Source: Casuarius casuarius
Taxonomy: Eukaryota; Chordata; Aves; Casuariiformes; Casuariidae
Reading direction: 5' to 3'
NCBI GenBank assembly: GCA_003342895.1
Contig: PTFA01000086.1
Coordinates: 361,122-425,121, forward strand
Length of the DNA stretch: 64,000 bases
In this document: in pieces, positions 24,401 through 34,859 of the stretch
Layout of the letters: each line of letters starts with the position of its first letter
Position numbering within the stretch: the stretch's first letter is position 1
Translations under genes and position numbers: made by a program
Notes under the pieces: generated by a model
What the model was told of the DNA's origin: nothing
Database searches by the model: none
Seen by the model: the letters and a program-made list of their open reading frames with translations, nothing else

Positions 24401-25630
24401 GAATGGCAAATATTTCTCCACACATGTTTTTTCCTAACTTCATTTTTTAAAGAAATGCTATGGAGATTGAAAGCTTTGAGTAGCTATCTAAGCTAGTGTT
24501 TCTTCTTACTGAAAAACACAAAACTCTTTTACTTAAATACATAATGGATTGTCTTAGGATCTAGTGTTGCATTAAGATCTAGTCATTGTCTTTCTTACAA
24601 GAGCTAATTACTATAGTACCCTTCCCCACTCAAAAATGGGAGAATCATATAACGCTCTAGTCCACTGTGAATGTCATTATCCATGGCATATCATCTCTCT
24701 ATGTAAGAGATAATGTTATGCAGATTATAAATGCTCTCAAAAACTTCGGTAATTTTATTTTTCGCCCAATGTTAGAAGACACAGATTCATCCCATGTTGC
24801 TCGCTCTTTCTCATGGTTAATGCTGGTTTATATCTGGGCAGAAGTAATTTGCGTAAGACATATTACTTATACGACAGTGCCTAAAAATATTCCAAAAGGT
24901 CATTGCACATCAGACAGAAGGCAGCGCTCATTCCAGACACCCGCTCTGAGAACTACAGGTCTTTGTTAATATTAATTGTGTATATTTTAAACAGTGCATG
25001 TTTTAAAAATACACTGCACAAACATGCAGCAATGAGCATTTTGTTAGCCTTGGATAACGGAGGTCAGTTCTTCACTGATGATTTTAGCGAGAATTGTTTC
25101 CTGTTTCCAGACTGAGGTTTGTAAATTGGAGCCATAATGTGCATATGCAGGAGAGTGGGGTATATTTCCATGCTCACTGTTCTCAAAAATGCAGCTGAAA
25201 TGAAAATAGTAACAAAGATGTATAAATTACCAGGAAAATACATAACCAATCATTTGCACAAACATTCACCATGATTGCGCTTATAATAGTAACTATGTAC
25301 ACGGAACGTGGGGAGAAGATCTGCTCTGAGATCAAGGCCAGATTCTTTATGTGCTCCAAAAGGTGCTGAGCATCTCTGAGAAGGTAGCTCACAACCCTCG
25401 ACAGCTTCCCAGTTCTCTCTCCCTGCGCTGATAACTAATGGCCCAAGGATGCTTCTGCCAAGTGAGCTTAGCGCTTACAGCGCAATTTGCTGCAGCTGCT
25501 TTGCCATCCACCCCTTGTCCCTCTGATACTCCAAACCACTTTTGGAAGACCAGAGCAGAGTATAAGCTGTGGCAAATGGCTCTGTGAGTCAGAGTAGGGA
25601 TCAGGCTGTGTTATCCCCAGGGATTACATG
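12500..25630. other. Intergenic sequence, no gene recognised
   Basis: The longest open frames are about 110 codons (for example 13042-13374) and have no recognisable domain, splice context or codon bias, so they are read as chance. The stretch has many TAAT/ATTA-type motifs, notably around 17125-17165, and AT-only patches such as 20290-20350. No RNA gene or mobile element is supported. Confidence 0.55.
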
Positions 25631-25639
25631 CTTTCTTAC

Positions 25640-25680
25640 AAGAGTTTTACAAATGGGAAAGACTGAAGTGAAATGGAAAA
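25640..25680 (-). repeat. Possible MIR-like fragment
   Basis: The plus strand GTTTTACAAATGGGAAAGAC followed by TGAAGTGAAATGGAAA resembles the reverse complement of the conserved MIR segment (attttacaaatggggaaactgaggca). The match is short and could be chance. Confidence 0.3.
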
Positions 25681-26126
25681 GCTAGCTCCAAAAATGTAAT
25701 AGTTGCATACAGTCATCTTTGCTGATATCCCTACCTGTAAGCCCAGATAAAATTAAAAGACCCAATTCTCTCCTCAGGTGCACGTTATCTAAGAACCCCC
25801 AATTCTCAGGGAAAACGCTGTGATATTTTTAAGACTATATTAGTATTGAACAAAGAAACTCTAACACCCGGACACCTTTTCTGTCAAGACCATCTCGCTC
25901 TAAGATGCCTGGTTTGTTTTTAATTTATCGTTAATAAGGAAATGTTGAAAAGCTCTGATTCTGGCTTTGCATGAAAGGCAGTGAAACTGTATGTGTACAT
26001 AGTTGTTTGCAGTGTGACAGAATGGCAATTTAAAAACCAAATGTATGTTGCTATTGAGCATGGCTTTTTCAGAAAAACTGGTGCATGAGTGTGTTTACAA
26101 TGGTAATTATTCACACACATTTGTGT

Positions 26127-26153
26127 AAAAAAAAAAAAAAAGAGAGAGAGAGA
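26127..26153 (+). repeat. Simple repeat A(15)(GA)n
   Basis: A run of 15 A merges into six GA units. It is a typical polymorphic microsatellite in AT-rich intergenic DNA, with no SINE body adjacent. Confidence 0.95.
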
Positions 26154-27199
26154 ATGCTGAAAATATGAAGTGTGGTGATGAAAGGGATGGTGCCACAAGT
26201 CTAGAAGGTGACGCAGTGTAGGTGAAGTCATTTCAGAAATCCTTTAAATGTTAAGCTTATGAAGGTAAATACTCATTTGCTTTTGGAAGAAAGATTGAGG
26301 TAAACCATGGGGTGGTTGCTAAGCAAATGGTTCAAAAAGGAAGTAATGTGCATATGTTGACATTTCCTGTTTTTACATCAATTTTTCTTAAATAACTTAT
26401 GAAATAGCCTTGAGTGGAATAATTGCATTTAATAGTGTGGTATGAAGACAGGCATTTCTAGCATCTCGGAAGGGCTGCCCTGCATTGTACCTCTCTTCTG
26501 TTGTGCTAGATCATCCCCTTCGATTTGTGCCCAACAAATGCTTTTATTTTGGTTTTGAGAAAACAAGACGTCTATTGCCCAGGCAGAAACTGGGCAGCAT
26601 CTTGTACTTGCCGTGTGTGCAACCTTTTCCACCTAGGGAGGCAAAGTGTGAGTTGGACTTTGACCACCTACACGTGCCCACCCACTTGAGGTGGCTCAGT
26701 CGTCTGCCCTGTCTCCCCAACGCGCAGATCTCATCTCTCTCCCCCATGGAGCACAACTGCAATTCGTGAGTTCATTTCCGCTGACCTACTGGAGAATCAG
26801 ATCTGTGAAGCAGGTCTGGGAGGAGAGGAGGTTGGTAGGTTGATCGTGAAGGAGTATCTTCCTCCCTGGACCCTGCCAGGTGTCCTCCCACGCAGTCCTC
26901 ATCGCTGCTCACTGGATGTCGTCCACCTCTCTGCTCCGGAGAGATTCTCTGGATTTTCCTGTTGACAGTCTAGGTATCGCCCCAAGCATCTCTCACATCA
27001 GCATCTTTTAGCCCTGCAAATAATATAAATAATGCTCTGCTGTCTTCTTTTCAAGTAACATTGAACATATGGTTTATATGGAGATGCTGATGGACAGCAA
27101 CATCTGCTGCTCCCAGTCAGCTCATACACTCTTATTTGGATAGTAATTACTCCGTTGGCTATGATCTGTGTCCTGTGTTTGCCCACTATCTGTTTCTGT

Positions 27200-27560
27200 C
27201 AGGTCTGCGTCTCCTACAAACTACCCATTATATAGTGATAATAATTAAATCTCGCCTCCGCCAGGCAGGTCTGAGCAGGGGAAGCAGGGCCTGCCTTGTC
27301 CGTGCAGCTGCCAAAGAAGATGCAACTCATAATGACGCCTTAATCACCTGCCTGCTAGACAATGCACGGGACCACCTATTTGTTTCAAACAAGCTATTTT
27401 AGCAGCTGTCAGATGCTAATGGCTTTCAGCTGCTGACAACCTGTGCCCTATGCAAACCAGGGGACATAGCATGGAAATGTGCATAAATATTCATGTGTGA
27501 CTAACAAAACCAAAAGTGTAAGTATGGTTATCAGTGCGCTTGCATGAATATATTGTAGCT
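27200..27560. promoter_or_regulatory. Candidate cis-regulatory block
   Basis: Non-repetitive block with dense transcription-factor-like motifs. Two CAGCTG E-boxes form an inverted pair (AGCAGCTG 27401-27408 and CAGCTGCT 27427-27434), a short palindrome TTGTTTCAAACAA lies at 27380-27392, and homeodomain-type TAATTA/TTAATC and octamer-like ATGCAAA motifs are present. The regulatory role is inferred from motif density only; conservation was not tested. Confidence 0.3.
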
Positions 27561-28609
27561 TGCCCTGTTGTGTTGGTTTTAGTGTGATGCATGCAGTGCA
27601 AGCAAATGTTTTGAAGTAATGTTGTCCTTTCACTTTTGTGAGGAAAAATCCACTGAAGGCAGTGGGGTTGCAGAAGTGTGTGAATAAGAGCAGAATTTGT
27701 GTCCCTGCATAATGTAGGCAGTTCTAGATTGGCATCAGGGTATGTTGTGGATGACGTATTGGGACTTTTTTTTGAGAGAGAAAGGAGTTTCTTTGTTTAA
27801 TCATTCTGTTTGCATTTCTGTTCCAAACCTTCATATGAAAAACTGAAAAGCTCTCACCAGATCTTTGCTAAATGCTCAAGGAAGACAACAACCCCGTGAC
27901 TGAGCTCAGGGCTTTGGTCTTTAAATTAATTCCCTATTTTCAAGAACAGGAAAGTATCTGATGTGGTGAAGACTTGATAATTGCCCACTATTCTAGCACC
28001 CTGAAACAGCTTTGACATCAAAATAGAGATGTGAGTGAGTGTCTTTCTTTAGAGAGACTGCTTTACAAACTAATGCATAGGATTATTTTAAAAATATTTT
28101 GTTTGTAATGTACCTTTATTTTCTCTACCAGATTCTGGATAGCCATGTTGAGAGGACACGTTCAGATTATAGCACACAATTTGGATTAAGAATATTCTGT
28201 AAGAATACAATCGGTGGAAAGGCTGACTGTCTTTGTGAAACCTTTCCTTGCTAGGCAACTTTAAGGTAAGTAAGAAGCCAGTGATATGCATTTGCTCATG
28301 TTTCTCTACCGTTATCAATAAGTTGCACTAATATGCAAGATCTCTAAAGTGGTTTTAATCAGTCTCCTTTAAAAGTAATTAATCTTTTGGGAGACGAGGA
28401 AAGCTGTCTTCATATATGCCTTACATTTTTCACCTCTACTGCTTTGAGTGAGTTTACCATTAAAATTCAATAAGTAGTTACCATCTTTAGGATTGCATAG
28501 AAGGTGCTGAGCTGGACAGGGATTAAAGGATCAATCCTGCAACCGGTTCGAACACAGCTAATTGTACTTATGAGAGCTTCAGTAGGAAAAAATCACACTG
28601 ATTTAATCA

Positions 28610-28680
28610 TGGTCTGATTCTCATTTGCACTGACTTGTCTATATTCTGCTGGGAAAGTGTAGGATTCAGTCTTCACTGGC
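28610..28680 (+). repeat. Possible ancient sauropsid interspersed-repeat fragment
   Basis: GGTCTGATTCTCATTTGCAC followed by TGACTTGTC and GGGAAAGTGTAGGATTCAGTC resembles an abundant old amniote element remembered as ctgattctcatttacactgg...gtaggatcaggcc. It is degraded and the family name is not certain. Confidence 0.35.
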
Positions 28681-28999
28681 ACTGACCACATGAGAAAGGT
28701 TTCTTGAGTATGTGTGAACAAGGCAGGCTCTGTGAGGGCATCGAGTTGATTAGCTTCATCTAAATCTGAAAATATTGGTAATAAAATTGTTATAAATTTT
28801 TGCTAGTACCCTAATTCCCTTGTATAACTACCCATATAGCCTATGTTTGTATGTATATTTTGGTGGGGAAGAGGTTTTGTGGAAATGAAGTTACTTCAGT
28901 GTTTCAGATATATAAGCATATTTTAATTAGATATTGTTGTCATAAGAGTTACACAAAAGGATTTAAGTACTCTATAACTTTGTATGAATAAAATATTAA

Positions 29000-31840
29000 A
29001 TGATACAGGTGCTGCTCATGAACCATCAAAGACTTTCCCACTGCCGCACTGTTTTATTAAAATGAAAAGAAGAAGAGAAAAGAAAAAAACCAGAGCCATG
29101 TGCTAATCCTTTCCTTTGTTGCTTAAGGGAAATTTCAGTATAAAGTAGCAATTTCCATATCATTTGAATAGCAGTTGCAACCCATTGATGTTTAAAGTAA
29201 AATGTGCAACTACTATAATCAGCAAAACATATGCAAATGTCTTGTCTTTCTTCAAATGCAGTTTCCTCCTTGCAGTCTCAATTAGATTTAGAGGGGAAAA
29301 CTTGATCAGATAGTTAAAAATATACGAGCTATTCTTTCATTTCTTTCATAGTAATAGCTTGTTAAAAAGCAAGCTGTTGTTGCAGTGAGTATGGCTAGAT
29401 GCAGTGGCAGCATGAGTGGGGGGCTGTGCAGTAAAACAGCCAGATGTCCCCTCCTGAACTCCATCACATGCCACACAGGTAGCCTTAAACGAAGGTGATG
29501 AAGGGACTCATCTACCCACCGGCCTGTTTCACTAATAGTTCTGTAGCCCTTTGGGACAAAAATGGCATTTTAGGTCTGTTTATGCCCAATGGCATTCCAG
29601 TGCAGTTCTGTGCACACTTTTGTAAATACGTGGTAACAAAAATAAATGACATTTAGCATTTAGATCCCAGACCAGTGATTTGGTTTGTGTAGGGTACAGT
29701 GTAGCAGGTTAGACAAAATCTCACTCAACTCTCTGAGCTCTGCCATGGCAGGTGTCTGAGATTATTCCTCAGAGGGCTTTTTAGCTCTAAAAAACTGTAA
29801 TGGTATGAAGAAAGAGTTTACTTTATCCCTCGTGTTTCCAAATTAAGCAACGGACACATGCTGACAGTTCTTTTCTCTGCTTGGTGTATCTAAGCTACTG
29901 GCACAATGACAAGAGCTGGCTACGGATTTCTGTCAGAATGATTTCTGACTGAAACTGCCCTTCTTGGAAAACAGAAAAATTTCCATGAAAAGACTTCAGT
30001 TTTCATCAAAATAAAAATTAAACTTCTGTTAGAGCAATGCAATAGATAACAGCAGGGCGATCCACCTGGATAAAAGGCTCTTACCAATTTCTCTAACATG
30101 TCTGCTGATAAAGCCCCTCCTGGGTCCCTGTCTGGGGAGCTGTGCCTGAGTGGGGGCAAGGCAGGGAGGTGCGGGGGACCCAGCCCTCTGCCTCCTCCTC
30201 AGGCCCTGTTGCCAAGCAGAAGAGGTTGCAAGATGAGGCCCAGGAGCTTCCCCATCTTCTTGGAAGTCTCTTCTAATTATTTTTTCCTGGATGGAGAAAG
30301 AACATGAAATAGATGTGGCCTCCTAAACAGGTTACTGACAGGATAGGAAAACCTGCTTTGCTTCCCCTAAAACACTTCTGGAAATCCCTTTGATATGTAT
30401 ACACACACACACATATAATATTTTTTTCTTCCTAATCGGGAGGCATCTTATGGAAAAGGATTTCCATCTTGTGGTCAGCTGCGGTAATAATACACTCCTG
30501 CTGGGGCTCTTTTATAGCAAAACGTGATGTTTATAATAACAAATAATGCTAATCTGTTTAAGTCACTTGCGTAGGTAAGTGTTGGAGACCTCACAAAATC
30601 TGCTTGCATTTCTACTTGGGCATGTCCACCTATTAGCAGGTAAAAAATATTTCAGGATTAGCCCTCTTCAAAAGGCCATCTTTGGAACAAAACTGAATTG
30701 GAAGAGGTATAATGTAAACTATTTATGACAGAATATACAGTCTTGACCGAATATGCAGTATGATGGTCTCAGGAGCCATGTACAGGAGCCCAGATTCAGA
30801 ATGCAGCTGTAGCAGAAGAGAGCCAACTGCTCCTGAACTTTTGGGAAAATTTGTATCCAGAGCCAAATTTTGTTCCTTGGACTGTTTTTTATTCCAGGAT
30901 GATTCTTAGGCTTCGTACCATGTGATCATAACTTCATGAATGTACTTGTTCTTCAGGACAAATTTTGAAACTTGCCCTAATCTAGAAATAGTAAAGTGCC
31001 GCAGGGTTAAGTGCTTGAGTTCACTGGAAAATCCACGCACTGTAGTGGGAAAGAATTTTTTTAACCTATTAAAAGCAAAACAAATCTGTAAAGGTCACTT
31101 TAAATATTAAGTACTGTGACTGGAGGGCAGAGAAAGCTGTGTGAGCTGGTGGAGTTAAGAGCTGCTGGTAACCAGGATCTAGTGTGAGTTGTGTCTCAGG
31201 TGCCCTCTAAATAGCCTCTATCTTACAAGCGTACAAATACAGGTGAGACTATAAAAAAGGGATAACCTCATTCTTATTTATACCTATTATTTTATTTATT
31301 CTGGTTATACAGCGTGATGCCACCATTTGCACACTGAGGGTGTTCTGATTCACATCACTTAAGTCAGAGCAGGACCATACTTGCATACTTAGAAGGAGAT
31401 TTAAATAAGATCTCAAATGAAATACTTAAGGCACGTACAAGAACTTTACAGGTTCTTTTGTGGGGGTGTGGGGGGAGGCATATAACAAAAGATGCTGGGT
31501 GTACCCTTAGTAATGCCAAGAAGCTTATTTTCAGAAGTGTCTGAGTCTCCGTGAAAAACACTGATTGCTAGCTATATTTTATCCAAAGTTTTTACAACTG
31601 CTGCTGAAGTCAAGCTGTATTCTTTTTTAGGAATAATAAACAAATGTTAGCATTTAGGTGAAGAATGAGGCACCATATATATGACTTATCTGACATAGAC
31701 TTACGTAGGTTTTAAAAAACAAAAGCTTATGCTTTAAACATTAGTGCAACAAGAGTAGAAAAGAAGAAAAAATTGTGAACTCTCTATAGCATTTGGTAAA
31801 AATTGTTACCATAGAAACTTGCTTCCCAAATTTTGCACAT
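29000..31840. other. Intergenic sequence, no gene recognised
   Basis: AT-rich with one GC-rich patch at about 30110-30250. A short (AC)n-(TA)n microsatellite starts at 30401. Frames in the GC-rich patch are under 80 codons with no recognisable protein. A G-rich stretch with two long G runs lies at 31459-31478. Confidence 0.5.
30401..30420 (+). repeat. (AC)n/(TA)n microsatellite
   Basis: About six AC units followed directly by TATAATA. Short dinucleotide repeat. Confidence 0.9.
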
Positions 31841-31841
31841 G

Positions 31842-31890
31842 GGCCTTGTTCTATTCTTGACTGAGGTCAGTGGGAGTTTCTGTCATTGTT
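31842..31890 (+). repeat. Possible ancient sauropsid interspersed-repeat fragment
   Basis: GGTCAGTGGGAGTTTCTGTC with flanking GGGCCTTGTTC resembles the common old amniote repeat segment aagtcaatgggagttttgcc. The similarity is from memory and the copy is short. Confidence 0.35.
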
Positions 31891-32252
31891 TCTACTGAAA
31901 CACAATTGGATTTTTTTATTCCTTATGTGGAAATACAAATCTTGGACCTTAATAACAAGAACTTAAGGAGAAAAATACTTGTCTTTTTCTTAAAAAAAGT
32001 CATCGGAACTACTGGTTAGTTAAAAGCATTAAAAAATACTCCAGGTAGGGCTTCCTAAAATAAAACAAATCTCTTCTTCCTTTTTAGATCTTTCTGGAGA
32101 AGGCTGTGTTTATACCATTTATTTTAAGTGCGAGAACTTTATGTCAGATGGAGCCATTAGCAGCTCTCCAGGGAACAAACAGTGAAGTGCCCGGCAAAGC
32201 TCTGGGTCACTGTGAAGAAATACAGTTTCTACACTTTTGTATTTCACCACAG

Positions 32253-32347
32253 GAAGAAAGCGATGAGGAGGAATTAGCAAGAGATAGGGAGGAGAGCAAT
32301 GGCTACGGTGGCGGTGCAGGAGCCAGCTGGGCTCCGCTCACCCCACG
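32253..32347 (+). other. Candidate orphan exon (splice-site bounded open frame)
   Basis: A pyrimidine-containing acceptor TTTGTATTTCACCACAG is followed by 95 bases open in the frame EESDEEELARDREESNGYGG and onward, then a near-consensus donor ACG/GTGAGG. A second good acceptor, CTTCCTTTTTAG, lies at about 32086. The peptide is acidic then Gly-rich and was not recognised. It could be a non-coding exon, an exon of an unannotated transcript, or chance. Confidence 0.25.
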
Positions 32348-32979
32348 GTGAGGCCAGCACGCCGGGGCCCTTGCGTTCCCCCCACATCAGACTTTGCGAT
32401 TTTAAATGTATTTGTCTTGGAGGTTTTGGCTTGCTGCTTTGTAAGACATAACTGTGAAATGTGAATTATCCTGAAGTCTTTTTAGAGTTTGAGAGAGTTT
32501 GGAGACCTGGGGACCTTCTCCAGTTTTGAGCTATTCTGTTAACAGCACTACGTGCATGGATTTGAATTTCTCCTTCAAAAGTTTTGGGAGTTCAGGCATA
32601 TTCCCATGCCTGTGTTTAAGACGAATTTAGGGGCTTTGCTGGGCTTGTTGGTGAAGGTGCTGGTTCGTGATGGAGGGATGAACATCTGTTTTTCTTCAGT
32701 TTATTGTATTGGTTCCCTGCTCCATTTTGAACTAATGATTAATTAATTGTTGCCTTTGAAAAACTTTGCTTCTTTACTCTAATTCTTTGGACCAAATAAT
32801 GCTCACCGGTGAACTGTGCTTGTTTCTGTGGAGCAGTGGTTGCACGTTCCTGAAACTGCATCGGCAAATGTCCGCTTGCCTGTATCAAGTTGAGGTTTGT
32901 GCACATACTTGCTTGTGTTTTAATTTCAAGGAGTTTGCCCTGTGCAAACAAACACGGTGCCTTTGTAAGCTCTGGTGTA

Positions 32980-33735
32980 TCCGACGGTCCTGATGATACC
33001 GGGCCGGGGACCGTCCTCTCTGCGGCGGCAGTGTCCTGCCCTGGAGAGGAGCTCTGTGTGAGCGCCGGTCCCCTCCTCTTCAGCGCCTCAGCCCACGCCG
33101 AGGGAAACACATGCGGGTGCTTTGTAGAGCGCTGACTGACCAAATGGCCTGTTGCTTTTTCCTTTTATTACCAGTTGTTAGAAAATACCTGAAGGATGCT
33201 ATCGAGCATGCTTTTGTTGTGCTGCTTTCCACACGAAGGGCTGCTGGGGTCACCGAAGCGAGATGCCGTGATCACGGAGGAGCTGCTCGCCAGGTCAGGA
33301 GCAGCAGGGACGTGTCCCGCGCGCTGATGACCTCCAACCAGGCAGGGAGACGTTGCTGGCGGGTGTCTCTCAGCTTGCAGTGGGCTCTTCTTGTCACTCC
33401 CGCTTGGTTCCCTTTGTCTAACCAGTCCTAAGCGATGTTTGAAAGCTCTGTCTGTGGCTGACAGTACTGCGAAACGATGCAGCAGGCAGCAGAAAAAATA
33501 AGTTGTTACCAGGCAGGTTTCAGTAAAGGGCAGGGCTGGAGAAATCATTAAGTGGTGGCAGCCAGGGCAGGAAACCCCACGGAGTGTGGAAGGTCTCAGC
33601 CCGGTGCTGCAGAGCGACGTGTCCCGAGTGTCCAGCAGGAATTCCCATGGGAGTGCCGCAATCCCAGCGCACACAGGGCAACTCGGGGGTCCCGAAGGAA
33701 GTGACCGAGTTCCCAGGGCCTCGGAGCCGGGATTT
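32980..33735. other. Diffuse CpG-rich cluster
   Basis: CpG dinucleotides are clearly enriched in three patches (about 32982-33110, 33235-33330, 33600-33735) compared with flanking CpG-poor DNA. Overlapping frames up to 168 codons on both strands are a by-product of the GC content and show no known domain. A hairpin with 8-bp arms GACGGTCC/GGACCGTC spans 32983-33015. It may be a weak CpG island or decayed promoter. Confidence 0.45.
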
Positions 33736-34470
33736 CACCTGCCTGAAACTCTGTTTCTATGGACGAATATGGTGTGTTTTTGGTTGGTCTTATTTTTCTG
33801 CAGTTCAGAAGCTGGTGACATCAGGCTGCCAGCTTTCAGCAGCAGCATCCCAGAAATAATGGTTAATCACAAGTTTATTAGCTTATAGCCTAAGGCAAAC
33901 CTGAAATCATTAACAGTCCATTTGTTGGGCTAATGACTCTTTTTTACTAGATGTATAATTTAATATATGGTAACTTTCATGCTTAATTATGCTCTTCAAA
34001 GCTTCTTTTGAAGGAATTTATTTTTCGGCATGCATTTATTTAAAAGTTTGGGGAGCTGGATGGCTTTGCTTGCATGCTGCTCTGTGTTAAAATCTAGATA
34101 GTTTATTTGAAAAGATTTTAATTTAGATATGGGTATTTCCTCCTTTGCTTGTTCTTTCAATATTTTTTATGAGTGCTTTAAAAATGGATAATCATGAATT
34201 ACCAACGTGTTTAAAGTGGCATCATTTTATGTCTCATTGTAGCTTGCTACATTGTTTTGGCTGAGACATAAATCCAAAGTCCTGATCAGCAGGGCCCATT
34301 GTTCTGGCAGTTTTCAAGTGAATGCAAATCTTGATCTCAGTGTCCTGGCCTCCTTCCAGCCTGGTTCACATTTACTCAACTGCCAGTCCCACTTCTGTTC
34401 TTACTAACCTCAGTGGGAACAGAGACAGACCACTGTAAAGTGCTGTTAATCCCACGTGCCATTTGCATGC

Positions 34471-34530
34471 AGCACTTGTAAAGCATTCTGGGATCAGTCT
34501 GGATGAAAGAGGCTCTGCATGTAAGATGTT
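34471..34530 (+). repeat. L3/CR1-type LINE 3'-tail relic
   Basis: CTTGTAAAGCATTCTGGGAT then CAGTCTGGATGAAAGAGGCTCTGCATGTAAG resembles the conserved 3' end of ancient L3/CR1-like LINEs (tgtaaagcgctttgggatcct...ggatgaaaggcgctatataaatg). The upstream 200 bases may hold more of the same element but are too diverged to place. Confidence 0.55.
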
Positions 34531-34859
34531 TTTCATTGGCATCCCAAATCCATTACTCTATCAATGAAAGAAGATTATGACTTTTTCAATCATGATTTTT
34601 TTTTTTGAGTTAGGCAGTTGATTGAGAAGGGTAATAAAAGGGTGATTTTCTCTATGTGAGCTCTAGTGTCCCCTTCATGGAGATTAAAAATTTCCCAATA
34701 CTGTTTTCGGCTTCACAGGGCAAGCAAAAGAAAATCTTCTGCTTGGATTTACTCATACTGTTGTGATCCACTAATAGGATCGCCATACAGTTTTGACTTA
34801 ACGAGCACTGGGAGAGGATAATCCTGTTTATTCGGTCATCCAAAACACTGATGATCTGA

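Noticed and set aside
30098..30307. 69-codon frame in a GC-rich patch
   Set aside because: No splice sites or recognisable protein; ordinary GC-rich intergenic patch.
33168..33674. 168-codon minus-strand frame
   Set aside because: Lies in the CpG-rich cluster with several overlapping frames; no recognisable protein features.
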